Counted from the stretch's first letter, positions 19,048-29,479 are shown. The stretch: DNA of 64,000 nucleotides from Thermocrispum agreste DSM 44070 (GCF_000427905.1 NZ_KE386603.1:863332-927331); one strand, 5' to 3'. A program made the numbers and translations. Notes: generated by a model from the sequence alone, not told the origin.

Positions 19048-20526
19048 GTGGCGCTCACGTACCAGATCCGCACCTTCGGCTGCCAGATGAACGTGCACGA
19101 CTCCGAGCGTCTGGCAGGCCAGCTCGAGGAAGCGGGCTATCGGCCCGCAGCCGAGGGCGAACAGCCCGACGTCGTCGTGCTGAACACGTGCGCGGTGCGG
19201 GAGAACGCCGACAACCGGCTGTACGGCAACCTGGGGCATCTCGCCGCCGCCAAGAAGGAGCGCCCGAACATGCAGATCGCCGTGGGCGGCTGCCTGGCGC
19301 AGAAGGACCGCGGCGAGATCGTCAAACGCGCGCCGTGGGTCGACGTGGTGTTCGGCACCCACAACCTCGGGTCCTTGCCGGTGCTGCTGGAGCGTGCCCG
19401 GCACAACAAGGAAGCCCAGGTGGAGATCCTGGAAGCGTTGGAGACGTTCCCGTCCACGCTGCCCGCCCGCCGCGAGTCCGCCTACTCCGGGTGGGTGTCG
19501 ATCTCGGTCGGCTGCAACAACACGTGCACGTTCTGCATCGTGCCCTCGCTGCGCGGCAAGGAACGCGATCGCCGGCCGGGGGAGGTGCTGGCCGAGGTCG
19601 AGGCGCTGGTCGCGGAAGGCGTGCTCGAGGTGACGTTGCTCGGGCAGAACGTCAACACCTACGGTGTCGAGTTCGGTGACCGGCACGCGTTCGGCAAGCT
19701 GCTGCGCGCCTGCGGCTCGATCGACGGCCTGGAGCGGGTGCGGTTCACCTCGCCGCATCCCGCCGCGTTCACCGACGACGTCATCGACGCGATGGCCGAG
19801 ACGGCCAATGTGTGCCCGCAGCTGCACATGCCGTTGCAGTCGGGGTCGGACAAGGTGCTGCGCGCCATGCGGCGGTCGTACCGGTCGGCCCGCTTCCTGC
19901 GCATCCTGGAGTCGGTGCGTGAGCGAATCCCGGATGCGGCCATCACCACCGACATCATCGTGGGCTTCCCGGGGGAGACCGAGGAGGACTTCCAGGCCAC
20001 GCTGGACGTGGTGCGCGAGGCCAGGTTCGCCGGGGCGTTCACCTTCCAGTACTCCAAGCGGCCGGGGACACCCGCCGCGGAGATGCCCGACCAGGTGCCC
20101 AAGGACGTCGTGCAGGAGCGTTACGAGCGGTTGGTCGCGCTGCAGGACCAGATCTCCTGGGAGGAGAACAAGGCGCTGGTCGGCAAGAAGGTCGAGGTCC
20201 TGGTGGCCACCGGGGAAGGACGCAAGGACGCCGAGACGCACCGGATGAGCGGCCGGGCACGGGACGGCCGCTTGGTGCATTTCACGCCCACCGGGCCTGC
20301 GGTCGACCGCGCGGTGCGTCCCGGGGACGTCGTCGAGACCACGATCACCTACGCCGCCCCGCATCATCTGGTGGCCGAAGGCCCGGTGCTGTCGCACCGG
20401 CGCACCAGGGCGGGTGACAACCACGAAGCGGGGCAGCGTCCCCACACCAAGGGCATCAGCCTCGGGCTACCGGCGTTCGGCAGGCCGAAGCCGGTGCCGG
20501 CGAGCGGAGGCTGCTCGGCATGCTGA
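19048..20526 (+). CDS. miaB: tRNA methylthiotransferase MiaB
   Basis: A 492-residue radical SAM enzyme that adds a methylthio group to i6A37 of tRNAs, acting after MiaA (also in this window). N-terminal cluster cysteines are C12, C48 and C82 (TFGCQMN, LNTCAV, VGGCLAQ). The radical SAM motif CNNTCTFC places C156, C160 and C163 on the SAM-binding cluster. A TRAM domain follows near 385-455 and a disordered tail ends the protein. The GTG at 19048 gives the standard [13 protein letters not shown] beginning. Confidence 0.97.
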   Translation: MALTYQIRTFGCQMNVHDSERLAGQLEEAGYRPAAEGEQPDVVVLNTCAVRENADNRLYGNLGHLAAAKKERPNMQIAVGGCLAQKDRGEIVKRAPWVDVVFGTHNLGSLPVLLERARHNKEAQVEILEALETFPSTLPARRESAYSGWVSISVGCNNTCTFCIVPSLRGKERDRRPGEVLAEVEALVAEGVLEVTLLGQNVNTYGVEFGDRHAFGKLLRACGSIDGLERVRFTSPHPAAFTDDVIDAMAETANVCPQLHMPLQSGSDKVLRAMRRSYRSARFLRILESVRERIPDAAITTDIIVGFPGETEEDFQATLDVVREARFAGAFTFQYSKRPGTPAAEMPDQVPKDVVQERYERLVALQDQISWEENKALVGKKVEVLVATGEGRKDAETHRMSGRARDGRLVHFTPTGPAVDRAVRPGDVVETTITYAAPHHLVAEGPVLSHRRTRAGDNHEAGQRPHTKGISLGLPAFGRPKPVPASGGCSAC

Positions 20527-21080
20527 CGGACGAGAATCCCGCGTTCGAGTCACCCGCGTCCGGTGACGGTCCGGAGTCCGGGCACCGGTCCCGTGCGCAG
20601 GGTGGCGGCGATGCCCAGGATCCGGACGTGGCCCAGCTGGCCAGTGAGATCGACGAGATCGGCCGCAGCGCCGCGAAGCGGATCGATCCCGGCCCGCGTG
20701 GGTTGTTCGTCGCCGTGCTGGTCTTCGTGCTGATGGTCGCCCAGCTGCTGCCGTGGGTGGGGGACTCGGCGGGCTGGGAGGTGCTGGTGTACGGCGAGGA
20801 CGGGGCGATCCCGCGCCTGTTCGCGGTCACCTCGACCGCTGCAGGCATCGTCGCCTCGGTGCTGACCCTGCTCACCCGCCGCTGGTGGTTGTCCTGGGTG
20901 AGCGCGGTCGGCAGCTGTGTGGCCGCGGTGGACGGGGTGCTGGCCATCTGGTCCCAGCAGTCCGCGGGGGCGTCCGGTGAGGCCGGGGCCGGGCCGGGCA
21001 TCGGCATGGTCGTCGCCGTGGTGGCGATGTTCATGCTCGCCGTCGCCTGGTTGCGCACCGCGTGGTCACGCGTGGACTGA
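20520..21080 (+). CDS. Membrane protein of the Rv2732c type
   Basis: A 186-residue protein with a Ser/Gly/Asp-rich cytoplasmic N-terminus (1-60) and four hydrophobic helices (near 62-80, 95-115, 122-142 and 155-175). It overlaps the end of miaB by seven bases, the same arrangement as Rv2732c after miaB in mycobacteria. No catalytic motif is visible and the role is unknown. It converges on the DUF349 gene with a strong hairpin between them. Confidence 0.85.
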   Translation: MLTDENPAFESPASGDGPESGHRSRAQGGGDAQDPDVAQLASEIDEIGRSAAKRIDPGPRGLFVAVLVFVLMVAQLLPWVGDSAGWEVLVYGEDGAIPRLFAVTSTAAGIVASVLTLLTRRWWLSWVSAVGSCVAAVDGVLAIWSQQSAGASGEAGAGPGIGMVVAVVAMFMLAVAWLRTAWSRVD

Positions 21081-21096
21081 AGCCGGCAAGACGTGC

Positions 21097-21124
21097 GGGG
21101 CCCGGGCGCGCCGGCCCGGGCCCC
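21097..21124. terminator. GC-rich bidirectional hairpin
   Basis: GGGGCCCGGGC (21097-21107) pairs perfectly with GCCCGGGCCCC (21114-21124) around a six-base loop. It sits in the 60-base gap between two converging genes, so it probably stops both transcripts. Confidence 0.75.
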
Positions 21125-21140
21125 GGTTCGCCGTTCCAGG

Positions 21141-22469
21141 TCACCGGTCGGCCAGCGCACGCTCCGCGGTGGCCAGCCACTCCCGCCACTGCGCGGCTTG
21201 CTGCTCCGCCTCCTCGGCACGCCGCGTGTCGCCTGCGGCGCGGGCCTTGGCCGCCTGCTCCTCGAACTGCTGGACCCGCTCGCGGAACTGCTCGGCGCGG
21301 GCTTGCGCCTCCGGGTCGGTCCTGCGCCAGCGCGCTTCCTCGGCGGCGCGCACCTTGTCCTGGATCGCCTTGAGCCTGCCGTCCAGCTCGCGGACGCGGT
21401 TCCTGGGCACCTTGCCGATCTCGTCCCACTGATCCTGGATCCTGCGCAGCTGCGCCTTCGCCGCTTCCAGGTTGGCCGACGGGTCGATCTTCTCCGCCTC
21501 GGCGAGCAGCGCCTCCTTGCGCTTGGCGTTCTCGGCGAACTCGGCGTCCCGCTCGGAGAACACCTCGGCCCGGCGGGAGAAGAACGTGTCCTGGGCCGCC
21601 CGGAACCGCTGCCACAGCTTGTCGTCGGTGTCCTTGGGCGCCCGGCCCGCCGCCTTCCACTCCGCCATCAGCTCGCGGAACCGGGCGGCCGTCGGGCCCC
21701 AGTCGGTGGAGTCGGCCAGCTGCTCCGCCTCGGCGATCAGCTCCTCCTTGCGCTTCTTCGCCGCCGCCCGCTGCCGGTCCAGCTCGGCGAAGTGCGAGCC
21801 GCGCCTGCGGTTGAACGCGTCCCTGGCCTTGGCGAAGCGCCGCCACAGCTCGTCGTCGGTCTTGCGGTCGACGCCCTTGATCGTCTTCCACTCCTCGAGC
21901 ATGTCCCGCAGCCGATCGCCCGCTGCCTTCCACTGGGTGGAGTTCGCCGCGATGTCCTCCGCCTCGGCCACCAGGGCCTGCTTGCGCTCGATCGCCGCCT
22001 GCCGGGCGGCTTCCCGCTCCTGCTTGACCCGGTCGATCGCTTGTTCGGCGTGGGCGATGACCTGGTTCAGCCGGGCGCGCAACGCCTCGATGTCGCCGAC
22101 GACGGCCGCTTCGTCCAGCCCGTCGCGCAGGTGCACCGCCGACTGCAGTGCCTGCCTCGGGTTGCCGCTTCCGGAAGCCAGGCGCGTCTCCAGCAGCTCG
22201 ACTTCCGTGCGCAGGTCGTCGAAGCGGCGGGCGTAGTGCTGCAGGCCTTCCTCCGGGGAGCCCGCTTGCCACACCCCGACGGCGCGTTCGCCGTCGGGAG
22301 TCCGCACGAAGACGGTGCCGTCTTCGTCGACGCGTCCCCACCGCTGCGGCTCCGCCTCGGCGTGCGGCACCGGCGGTGCCGCGTGCGCGATGCTCACGTG
22401 CCCGTGCAACACCTCACTGGGGGCAGGGGCACTGGTTGACTGCTGTTCGGTCGCCTTGTCGTCGGCCAT
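21141..22469 (-). CDS. DUF349 coiled protein (Rv2731-like)
   Basis: A 442-residue, almost wholly helical, highly charged protein. After an N-terminal globular part (35-90, RWGRVDEDGTVFVRTPDG) come about four DUF349 repeats of roughly 75 residues, each with a W-K-A/E-W core (QWKAAGDRLRDMLEEWKTI, WGPTAARFRELMAEWKAAG, LRRIQDQWDEIGKVP). The family is a conserved neighbour of miaA-miaB in actinobacteria; a relative in Streptomyces has been tied to growth and division, but the biochemical role is unclear. The ATG at 22469 has a GGGAG site; an upstream in-frame start at 22553 lacks one. Confidence 0.88.
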   Translation of the reverse strand: MADDKATEQQSTSAPAPSEVLHGHVSIAHAAPPVPHAEAEPQRWGRVDEDGTVFVRTPDGERAVGVWQAGSPEEGLQHYARRFDDLRTEVELLETRLASGSGNPRQALQSAVHLRDGLDEAAVVGDIEALRARLNQVIAHAEQAIDRVKQEREAARQAAIERKQALVAEAEDIAANSTQWKAAGDRLRDMLEEWKTIKGVDRKTDDELWRRFAKARDAFNRRRGSHFAELDRQRAAAKKRKEELIAEAEQLADSTDWGPTAARFRELMAEWKAAGRAPKDTDDKLWQRFRAAQDTFFSRRAEVFSERDAEFAENAKRKEALLAEAEKIDPSANLEAAKAQLRRIQDQWDEIGKVPRNRVRELDGRLKAIQDKVRAAEEARWRRTDPEAQARAEQFRERVQQFEEQAAKARAAGDTRRAEEAEQQAAQWREWLATAERALADR

Positions 22470-22702
22470 GGCCGGCTCCCTTGTCTGACTGCGTGCCGTG
22501 CGGGTGGACCCCGCAGGCGCCCCGCCGTGCGGCGGGGCCGGACTCTGCTGCACACCACTATTCCGGTAGTAAGTCCGAATTCAAGCAGGTCAGTCACGAA
22601 TGCGGTACTCGGGAACCGTCCTCGGTGCTCCCGGTAGCCTCGAGCTGACGCCGGTACCAGCCACACGGTGTGCCGAAAACGACGCCGGCGCGGAGGAGTT
22701 CG

Positions 22703-23428
22703 ATGATCACGCGGGTTGCGGTCGTACCGAACCCCCCGCTGCTGGTTCCGGAACTGGTGCCCGGCTCGGTGGCGGACACGGCAGGGGTGCGCGACGCCGT
22801 ACTGGAGGCGGCCGCGTGGTTGGCCGAGGAATCAGAGCACTGGCTGGCGATCGGAGTCCATGACGGTCCACGCCGGGCGGTGCCGCCGTCGACGCGCAGC
22901 ACCTTCGCCGGATACGGCGTCGACGTGCCCGTGGCCCTTTCGGACGAGCCGGGCGGGGAAGTGGAGCCGGATGCCCCGCTGCCCGCGCTCGTGGCCGGGT
23001 GGCTGCGTGGGCAAACCGGTGCCACGTCGGTGCACGTCGAGTTGGTGCCGCCCGGCTATCCGCCGGACGAATGCATCGGCTTGGGGAGGCGGCTGGCGGA
23101 CGCGGCGCAGCGCTCGGCAGTCCCCGGACCGGGTGTGCTGCTCGTCCTCGGCGACGGGTCGATCCGGCACGGCGAACGCGCACCGGCCAGGCCGGACGAG
23201 CGGGCTCCGGCCTTCGAGGCACGCGTTGCGGCGGCACTCGCCAAGGCCGACGCCGCGGCGCTGAGCAGCATCGAGCCGGAGCTGGCCGCGGACATGGGGG
23301 CGATGGGCCGCGCGGCATGGCAGGTCGCCGCCGGGGTGCTCGGTGACGACCGGTGGGTGAGCAAGCTGTTGTACTCGGATGCACCATTCGGGGTGGGCTA
23401 CCACGTCGCGACCTGGGAACGACCGTGA
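22703..23428 (+). CDS. Class III extradiol dioxygenase-like protein
   Basis: A 241-residue protein beginning [21 protein letters not shown], the LigB-like fold start seen in Rv2728c-type proteins. Typical features are an early VPNPPLL loop, [12 protein letters not shown] and a C-terminal [13 protein letters not shown]. Several histidines that would ligate iron in true dioxygenases are not clearly all present, so enzymatic activity is uncertain. A strong GGAGGAG site precedes the ATG. The stop overlaps the miaA start in GTGA, so the two are translationally coupled. Confidence 0.82.
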   Translation: MITRVAVVPNPPLLVPELVPGSVADTAGVRDAVLEAAAWLAEESEHWLAIGVHDGPRRAVPPSTRSTFAGYGVDVPVALSDEPGGEVEPDAPLPALVAGWLRGQTGATSVHVELVPPGYPPDECIGLGRRLADAAQRSAVPGPGVLLVLGDGSIRHGERAPARPDERAPAFEARVAAALAKADAAALSSIEPELAADMGAMGRAAWQVAAGVLGDDRWVSKLLYSDAPFGVGYHVATWERP

Positions 23429-24387
23429 CCGAACCTGCGCTTTCCCCCGCTGCCGAGGACGCCGGGGCGGACGCCGCCGGCCTGCGCCCGGTGGTCATCG
23501 TCGGTCCGACGGCGACCGGCAAGTCGGACCTGGCCATCGAACTGGCGCTGCGCGTCGGCGGGGAGGTCGTCAACGCCGATGCGATGCAGCTGTACCGGGG
23601 GATGGACATCGGCACGGCGAAAGTGCCACCCGCCGAGCGGCGCGGCGTCCCACACCACCTGCTGGACGTGCTGGAGGTGACCGAAACCGCGTCGGTTGCG
23701 GCATTCCAGCGTGACGCACGGGCGATCATCGAGCGCCTGCTGGCGCGCGGAGTCGTGCCGGTGGTCTGTGGTGGCTCGGGCTTGTACGTCCGAGCGATCG
23801 TCGACGATCTCCGCTTCCCGGGGACCGATCCGGCGGTACGGGAACGGCTGGAACGCGAGGCGGCACGGCGAGGCGCCGAAGCCATGCACGCCAGGCTGGC
23901 CGAGCTGGACCCGGCGGCCGCGGTGGCGATCCTGCCCACCAACGCGCGCCGGATCGTGCGGGCCCTCGAGGTCATCGAGATCACCGGCAGACCGTTCTCG
24001 GCCACCATGCCCAAGCCGGGGCCGCCGCGCTACGGCACGGTGCTGATCGGCCTGGACCGCGACCCGGACGAGCTGGACGCGCGGGTGGACGCCCGCGTGG
24101 AGCGCATGTTCGCCCACGGCTTGGTGGACGAGGTCCGGCGGCTGCTGCAGCGTGGCCTGCGCGACGGCAAGACGGCGTCCCAGGCGCTGGGCTACAAGCA
24201 GGTGATCGAGGCGATCGACGGTGACGGTGACTTCGCCGCAGCGGCGGAGGCGACCGCGCGGGCGACCCGGCGGTTCGTGCGCCGTCAACGGTCGTGGTTC
24301 CGCCGGGACGACCGCATCACCTGGCTGGACGCCGGCGATCCCGATCTGCTGACCCGCGTGGTGAAGCTCGTCGAGGACAGGCCGTAG
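23425..24387 (+). CDS. miaA: tRNA dimethylallyltransferase MiaA
   Basis: A 320-residue enzyme that transfers a dimethylallyl group to A37 of tRNAs reading UNN codons, the substrate MiaB then modifies. The P-loop [15 protein letters not shown] is at about 26-40; [34 protein letters not shown] and LGYKQ are all intact. The GTG at 23425 overlaps the upstream stop. dapF begins seven bases after the stop. Confidence 0.97.
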   Translation: MTEPALSPAAEDAGADAAGLRPVVIVGPTATGKSDLAIELALRVGGEVVNADAMQLYRGMDIGTAKVPPAERRGVPHHLLDVLEVTETASVAAFQRDARAIIERLLARGVVPVVCGGSGLYVRAIVDDLRFPGTDPAVRERLEREAARRGAEAMHARLAELDPAAAVAILPTNARRIVRALEVIEITGRPFSATMPKPGPPRYGTVLIGLDRDPDELDARVDARVERMFAHGLVDEVRRLLQRGLRDGKTASQALGYKQVIEAIDGDGDFAAAAEATARATRRFVRRQRSWFRRDDRITWLDAGDPDLLTRVVKLVEDRP

Positions 24388-24393
24388 CCTGGC

Positions 24394-25218
24394 GTGGTGG
24401 GTATCGGTTTCGTCAAGGGCCACGGCACCCAGAACGATTTCGTCGTGCTCCCCGACGCAGGCAATGCGCTGGACCTGACGGCGGCTCGTGTGCGGGCGTT
24501 GTGCGACCGGCAGCGCGGCCTGGGCGCGGACGGGGTGTTGCGGGTGGTCCGCGCCTCCGCCGCAGGCCTGGAGGGCACCGCGGCCGACTGGTTCATGGAC
24601 TACCGCAACGCGGACGGTTCGGTGGCCGAGATGTGCGGCAACGGGGTGCGTGTGTTCGCCCGTTACCTGGTCGAGGCCGGGCTGGTGGACTCGAGGGAAT
24701 TCCCGGTGGCCACCCGGGCCGGTGACCGGCAGGTGCGGGTGCACGACGACATGTCGGTGACGGTGCACATGGGAACGGTGCGGGTGACGGGCAGCTCGTC
24801 GGCCAAGATCGGCGGTGTCGAGGTGCGTGGTCTCGCCGTGGACGTGGGCAACCCGCACCTGGTGTGCCTGGTCGACGCGGATGTCGACACGTTCGATCTG
24901 CGTGATCAGCCGTGGTACGACGAGGCGGATTTCCCGGATGGCGTGAACGTCGAGCTGGTCAACCGAGCTGACGGGGCGCTGCGCATGCGTGTCCACGAGC
25001 GTGGTGTGGGGGAGACCCGGGCGTGCGGCACCGGCACCGTGGCCGTCACGGCCGCGGACCTGCATCTGCTCGGCGAAAGCGAGGGGAGCCGGGCGGTGCA
25101 CATGCCCGGCGGGCGTGTCGAGGTGCGCGTGGCCGGCGGCGAGGCGACCATGACCGGCCCAGCCGAGTTCGTCGCCTCGGGCGAGATCGCCGATGCCTGG
25201 TGGGCCGCGCAGCGGTAA
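24394..25218 (+). CDS. dapF: Diaminopimelate epimerase
   Basis: A 274-residue epimerase converting LL- to meso-diaminopimelate for lysine and cross-linked peptidoglycan, which agrees with the meso-DAP type MurE at 58.9 kb. The two catalytic cysteines are C81 (EMCGNGVRVFARY) and C211 (ETRACGTGTVAV). Two consecutive GTG codons (24394 and 24397) could serve as start. It lies in the compact miaA-dapF-hflX block. Confidence 0.97.
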   Translation: MVGIGFVKGHGTQNDFVVLPDAGNALDLTAARVRALCDRQRGLGADGVLRVVRASAAGLEGTAADWFMDYRNADGSVAEMCGNGVRVFARYLVEAGLVDSREFPVATRAGDRQVRVHDDMSVTVHMGTVRVTGSSSAKIGGVEVRGLAVDVGNPHLVCLVDADVDTFDLRDQPWYDEADFPDGVNVELVNRADGALRMRVHERGVGETRACGTGTVAVTAADLHLLGESEGSRAVHMPGGRVEVRVAGGEATMTGPAEFVASGEIADAWWAAQR

Positions 25219-25260
25219 AAGATTCGTCGTCACGGCCGGGCCGTGGGACGATGGAGGTGT

Positions 25261-26739
25261 ATGACAGAGACGAAGAACTGGCGCGATGCGCCGGAAGCAA
25301 CGGACCAACGGCCCGGCACGCTCGCCGACGAGGCCGACGAGCCCTCGGTCGGCGAGCTGGAGAAGGAAGGGCGTGCCGCGCTCCGGCGGGTCGCAGGCCT
25401 GTCCACCGAACTGCACGACGTCACCGAAGTCGAGTACCGCAAGCTCCGCCTCGAGCGCGTCGTGCTGGTCGGCGTGTGGACCGAGGGCACTGCGCAACAG
25501 TCGGAAGCCTCGCTCGCCGAGCTCGCCCGGCTGGCCGAGACGGCGGGCTCGCAGGTGCTGGAAGGCTTGGTGCAGCGGCGGAACCGGCCGGATCCGGCCA
25601 CCTACATCGGTTCCGGCAAGGTGGCCGAACTGGCCGACGTGGTGCGCTCCACCGGAGCCGACACGGTGATCGTCGACGGGGAACTGTCGCCCGGCCAGCT
25701 GCGCCAGCTGGAGGAGAAGCTCAAGGTCAAGGTCATCGACCGGGTCGCGCTCATCCTGGACATCTTCGCCCAGCACGCGCGGTCCCGGGAGGGCAAGGCG
25801 CAGGTCGAGCTGGCCCAGCTGCAGTACCTGCTGCCGCGCTTGCGTGGTTGGGGTGAGTCGCTGTCCCGGCAGGCAGGCGGCCGGGCGGGCGGCGCCACCG
25901 GTGGTGTCGGTCTGCGTGGTCCCGGTGAGACGAAGCTGGAGACGGACCGCAGGCGCATCAACAAGCGGATCGCCAAGCTGCGGCGCGAGATCGCGGCCAT
26001 GGAGACCGTGCGACGCACCAAGCGCAGCCGCCGGGAGGCCAACGAGGTGCCCAGCGTGGCGATCGTGGGGTACACCAACGCGGGCAAGTCGAGCCTGTTG
26101 AACGCGATCACCGGCGCGGGTGTGCTGGTGGAGGACGCGCTGTTCGCCACGTTGGATCCGACGACGCGGCGGGCGCAGACGCCGGACGGCCGCACGTTCA
26201 CGCTGACCGACACGGTCGGGTTCGTGCGTCATCTGCCGCACCAGCTGGTCGATGCGTTCCGGTCGACGTTGGAGGAGACCACCGGCGCCGACCTGCTGCT
26301 GCACGTGGTGGACGGTGCCGACGCGGCGCCCGAGGACCAGGTGGCGGCCGTCCGGCAGGTGCTGCGGGAGGTCTCCGAGCACCAGGGCGTGCCGTTGCCG
26401 CCGGAGCTGGTGGTGATCAACAAGGCGGACCTGGCGGGCGAGGTGAACCTGATGCGGCTGCGGCATCTGCTCCCGGACGCCGTGGTCGTCTCGGCACGCA
26501 CCGGCCAGGGGCTGGACAAGCTGGTCGACGCGATCGCGGACCGGCTGCCCCGGCCCGCGGTGATGGTCGACGCGCTCGTGCCGTACGCGCGTGGCGAGCT
26601 CGTGGCCCGCGCGCACGCCGAGGGCGAGGTGCTGGTCGAGGAGCACAACCCGGAAGGCACTCGGCTGACCGCCCGGGTCAAGCCCGACCTGGCCGCGGCG
26701 TTGAAAGAGTTCGCCGTCGATGGTGCCGCCACGCGCTGA
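25261..26739 (+). CDS. hflX: Ribosome-associated GTPase HflX
   Basis: A 492-residue GTPase that splits stalled or hibernating 70S ribosomes. The N-terminal HflX domain (YIGSGKVAELADVV, VIDRVALILDIFAQHARS, GPGETKLETDRRRI) precedes the G domain with G1 GYTNAGKSSLLN, G3 DTVGFVRHLP and G4 NKAD. The ATG at 25261 is preceded by GGAGGT. The end overlaps the next gene by 20 bases. Confidence 0.97.
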   Translation: MTETKNWRDAPEATDQRPGTLADEADEPSVGELEKEGRAALRRVAGLSTELHDVTEVEYRKLRLERVVLVGVWTEGTAQQSEASLAELARLAETAGSQVLEGLVQRRNRPDPATYIGSGKVAELADVVRSTGADTVIVDGELSPGQLRQLEEKLKVKVIDRVALILDIFAQHARSREGKAQVELAQLQYLLPRLRGWGESLSRQAGGRAGGATGGVGLRGPGETKLETDRRRINKRIAKLRREIAAMETVRRTKRSRREANEVPSVAIVGYTNAGKSSLLNAITGAGVLVEDALFATLDPTTRRAQTPDGRTFTLTDTVGFVRHLPHQLVDAFRSTLEETTGADLLLHVVDGADAAPEDQVAAVRQVLREVSEHQGVPLPPELVVINKADLAGEVNLMRLRHLLPDAVVVSARTGQGLDKLVDAIADRLPRPAVMVDALVPYARGELVARAHAEGEVLVEEHNPEGTRLTARVKPDLAAALKEFAVDGAATR

Positions 26740-27796
26740 CCGATCCGGTCGGCGGACGCGGCTGACCGTGGGCGCAGCAGTGGCCGTGGTGATCGGCATT
26801 GCTGCCGGGGCTCCGGTGAGCACCGCGGCGGAGGTGCCGGCGCCGAAGACGTTGTGCACCGTCGACGACCCCCGCCTGCCCGAGCTGTCCGGCTTGGCCT
26901 CCAACGGCCGCGAGCTGTTCGCCGTCAACGACGGCGGGACACAAGTCGAGGTCATGGTGCTGGATCGTGAATGCACCGTCCAGCGCACGATCACCGCAAG
27001 CATCGATCCCTACGACGTGGAGGATCTGGCGCTCGACGCCAACGGCGTGCTGTGGCTGTCCGACACCGGCGACAACGGCAAGGCCCGGGAGACCGTGGCG
27101 CTGATCGCGGTGCGGCCGGACGGCAGCGCCAGCCTGCATCGGCTCACCTATCCGGACGGCCAGCACGACGCCGAAGCCCTGCTGCTGGACCGTCGCGGCA
27201 CGCCGTACGTGGTGACCAAGAGTGTGCTCGGCCGGTCGGCGGTCTATCGGCCTGCCGAGCGCCTGCGCACCCCGGGGCCGACACCGCTGGAGAAGGTGGC
27301 CACCGTCAGCTTCGCCGTGACCGGCACGCCGGGCGGGCCCGACCAAGTGGGACCGATCGGATCGATGCTGGTCACCGGCGGCGCGGTGAGCCGAGACGGC
27401 ACCGTCGTGGCGCTTCGGACCTACACCGACGCCTACCTTTTCCCGGCGCCCGACGGGAACGTGGTCGCCGCGCTGAAGCGTGAACCGGTGCGTGTCCCGC
27501 TGCCCGGCGAGCCACAGGGCGAGGCGATCGCGTTCGACCCGGACGGCACGCTGCTGGCCGCCGGCGAAGGGGTCGGCCAGCCCATCCGGGCGGTACGCAA
27601 GGCCGCGGCCCTGGTCGACGCGGCGACGTCCACCCAAGACGGCTCGTCCTCGGGCAAGGCTGGGAACAGTGACGCACCCTCCGAGTCGTCGTCCGGAGAT
27701 CAGCAGCGGTCCAGGCTGCCTGCGCTGGTGGTCGCCACGTTGACTGCTGTCGTGCTGTGGTTCGGGCTGGGCAAGCTCCGGCGCAGGCGCCGCTAG
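26720..27796 (+). CDS. Secreted, membrane-tethered propeller-like protein
   Basis: A 358-residue envelope protein. A twin-arginine-like/basic start (RSGRRTRL) and hydrophobic stretch to about residue 35 form a signal peptide. Residues 40-295 contain repeated strand motifs (LSGLASNGRELFAVND, DVEDLALDANGVLWLSDTGDN, GEAIAFDPDGTLLAAGEG) typical of a beta-propeller. A Ser-rich spacer and a C-terminal helix (about 330-350) ending KLRRRRR anchor it. The GTG at 26720 overlaps hflX by 20 bases. No active site is recognised. Confidence 0.8.
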   Translation: MVPPRADRSGRRTRLTVGAAVAVVIGIAAGAPVSTAAEVPAPKTLCTVDDPRLPELSGLASNGRELFAVNDGGTQVEVMVLDRECTVQRTITASIDPYDVEDLALDANGVLWLSDTGDNGKARETVALIAVRPDGSASLHRLTYPDGQHDAEALLLDRRGTPYVVTKSVLGRSAVYRPAERLRTPGPTPLEKVATVSFAVTGTPGGPDQVGPIGSMLVTGGAVSRDGTVVALRTYTDAYLFPAPDGNVVAALKREPVRVPLPGEPQGEAIAFDPDGTLLAAGEGVGQPIRAVRKAAALVDAATSTQDGSSSGKAGNSDAPSESSSGDQQRSRLPALVVATLTAVVLWFGLGKLRRRRR

Positions 27797-27802
27797 CCGG
27801 CC

Positions 27803-28531
27803 TCAGAGGCGCCGCAGGACCGCGACCACCTTGCCGAGGATCGTCGCCTCGTCGCCCGGAATGGGGTCGTAGGCCTCGTTCTGCGGCATCAGCCACACGT
27901 GGCCGTCCTTGCGCTTGAACGTCTTGACCGTGGCTTCGCCGTCGATCATCGCTGCGACGATCTCTCCGTTGTCGGCCGTCGGCTGCTTGCGCACCACGAC
28001 CAGGTCGCCGTCCGCGATCGCCGCGTCGATCATCGAGTCACCGGCGACGGTGAGCAGGAACAGCTCGCCCTCGCCGACGAGGTCCTTCGGCAGCGGGTAG
28101 ATCTCCTCGACGGCCTGCTCGGCGAGCACCGGGCCGCCCGCGGCGATGCGCCCGACCAAGGGCACGTAGGCAGGCTCCGGCCGTGCCTGCTCGGCGGCGA
28201 CTTCCTCCTCGGTGCTGCGCGGACGCTGGGGGAGGTCGGCCGGGACGATGCCCACCGCGCGCGGCCGGTTCGGGTCACGCCGCAGATACCCTTTGCGTTG
28301 CAGTGCCAGCAGCTGGTGCTGCACCGACGACGTGGAGTTCAGCCCCACCGCGTCGCCGATCTCGCGCACGCTCGGCGGGTAGCCGCGTTCGTCCACCCAG
28401 GAGCGGATGACCTCGAGGATCTGGCCCTGACGTGCGGTGAGATCGCTCGGCCGGGTGGTCCGCAGTTCCCGGACGTTGTCGTTCTTCCCGCTCGCGCGCC
28501 GCCGTGTGCCTTGCTTCGGCTGCTGTGCCAC
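27803..28531 (-). CDS. lexA: SOS repressor LexA
   Basis: A 242-residue repressor. The winged-helix DNA-binding domain spans about 28-92 ([21 protein letters not shown]). The self-cleavage site is A131-G132 in [11 protein letters not shown], and the catalytic pair is S166 (VAGDSMID) and K203 (ATVKTFK). The GTG at 28531 has a GGGAGGA site upstream; longer in-frame extensions would run through the SOS box. It converges on the propeller gene with only six bases between them and is divergent from the LysM gene. Confidence 0.97.
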   Translation of the reverse strand: MAQQPKQGTRRRASGKNDNVRELRTTRPSDLTARQGQILEVIRSWVDERGYPPSVREIGDAVGLNSTSSVQHQLLALQRKGYLRRDPNRPRAVGIVPADLPQRPRSTEEEVAAEQARPEPAYVPLVGRIAAGGPVLAEQAVEEIYPLPKDLVGEGELFLLTVAGDSMIDAAIADGDLVVVRKQPTADNGEIVAAMIDGEATVKTFKRKDGHVWLMPQNEAYDPIPGDEATILGKVVAVLRRL

Positions 28532-28606
28532 CGCTGTCCTCCCAGGCTGGTCCGCGACATCCGAGTACGTCGCGTCACCGACAGTAACGCGTGCCCTGGC
28601 CAAGTT

Positions 28607-28620
28607 CAAACACGCGTTCG
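28607..28620. promoter_or_regulatory. SOS box of lexA
   Basis: CAAACACGCGTTCG differs from CGAAC-N4-GTTCG at one base. It is centred about 80 bases upstream of the lexA start, as expected for autoregulation. Confidence 0.75.
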
Positions 28621-28685
28621 AACGACACGCCGGTGAAGTCTCGATTTTGTCGGTCCCGCGTGGTACACATCGATCACGTGTTCGA

Positions 28686-28699
28686 CGAACGCATGTTCG
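28686..28699. promoter_or_regulatory. SOS box of the LysM gene
   Basis: CGAACGCATGTTCG is a perfect LexA palindrome 46 bases upstream of the LysM gene start. It is 79 bp from the lexA box, so the divergent promoters have separate operators. Confidence 0.9.
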
Positions 28700-28745
28700 A
28701 ACACTCCGGCGGCCGGACGCGAGCCGATGGCACGAAGGAGGAAGC

Positions 28746-29198
28746 ATGACGGTCCTTGCGAGCGAGGGATGTCGGCGCCCCGTCGCCGTGCAGCCGCGAG
28801 GCGCCTGTCGGCGTACTTCCGAGGAGGCGTTGCGTCGTCCGCCTCGGGCGGGCCGCGTGGTGGCCAGTCCGCGGCGCACCGGCGTGGCGTGCGGGCCGCG
28901 TTCCGCGGCGCGGCAGTGGCGCGTGATGGTCGCGGTAGCCGTGGCGGTGGCCTGCGCGGTGGTGGCTTTCGGGCTGCTGCTCGGCGGTCTGGCGCACGGG
29001 GTGGCGGCGGAGGTGCCGGATCGCACGGCCATCGTGTCGATCGCCCCGGGGGAGACGCTGTGGGACGTGGCGGTCAAGTTTGCGCCTCACAGTGATCCGC
29101 GTGCGGTCGTCGAGCGCATCGAGGAGTTGAACGGCGTGTCGGCGGGCGCGGTGGCTCCCGGTCACGCGCTGACCGTGCCGGTCGAGTCGCGGGGCTAG
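28746..29198 (+). CDS. SOS-controlled LysM membrane protein
   Basis: A 150-residue protein with a basic cytoplasmic N-terminus (1-58), one membrane helix (about 60-88) and a LysM-type peptidoglycan-binding domain outside (about 96-146, [29 protein letters not shown]). The arrangement opposite lexA and the perfect SOS box match Rv2719c of M. tuberculosis, an SOS-induced protein that affects septum formation. I infer a damage checkpoint that slows division. The ATG has an AGGAGGA site. Confidence 0.88.
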   Translation: MTVLASEGCRRPVAVQPRGACRRTSEEALRRPPRAGRVVASPRRTGVACGPRSAARQWRVMVAVAVAVACAVVAFGLLLGGLAHGVAAEVPDRTAIVSIAPGETLWDVAVKFAPHSDPRAVVERIEELNGVSAGAVAPGHALTVPVESRG

Positions 29199-29417
29199 CG
29201 GGGCGTGCCGCGACGGCAGGCCCCCGCTCGCGGGATCGGCTTCGCGCGTCGTGTCCTGCGCGTGTCGTGTCGGCTTGGCGGCGTCCTGTCGGCCGGGTGC
29301 CGAGGATCGTCGCAGTCTCCGCCGGGCCGTGTCGGCGACGGAGGGTGAGGGGGTGAATTCGTAGCGGACTTCACCCGCGTGAGAGTTGCGAAGTCGCCCC
29401 CGGCGTTCTAGTGTCGA

Positions 29418-29433
29418 CCCCAACATGTAGTAG
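29418..29433. promoter_or_regulatory. Candidate NrdR box
   Basis: cccCAACATGTAGTAg matches the core of the NrdR consensus (acaCwAtATaTwGtgt) at C4, w5, A6, A8, T9, T11, w12, G13 and t14. NrdR sites usually come in pairs about 31 bp apart; the best second candidate (around 29451-29466, ttcCACAATTTGGGtt) is weaker and 33 bp away. Confidence 0.45.
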
Positions 29434-29479
29434 TTACATGCGTGTAGTTGTTCCACAATTTGGGTTGCTGACGAAGTAG

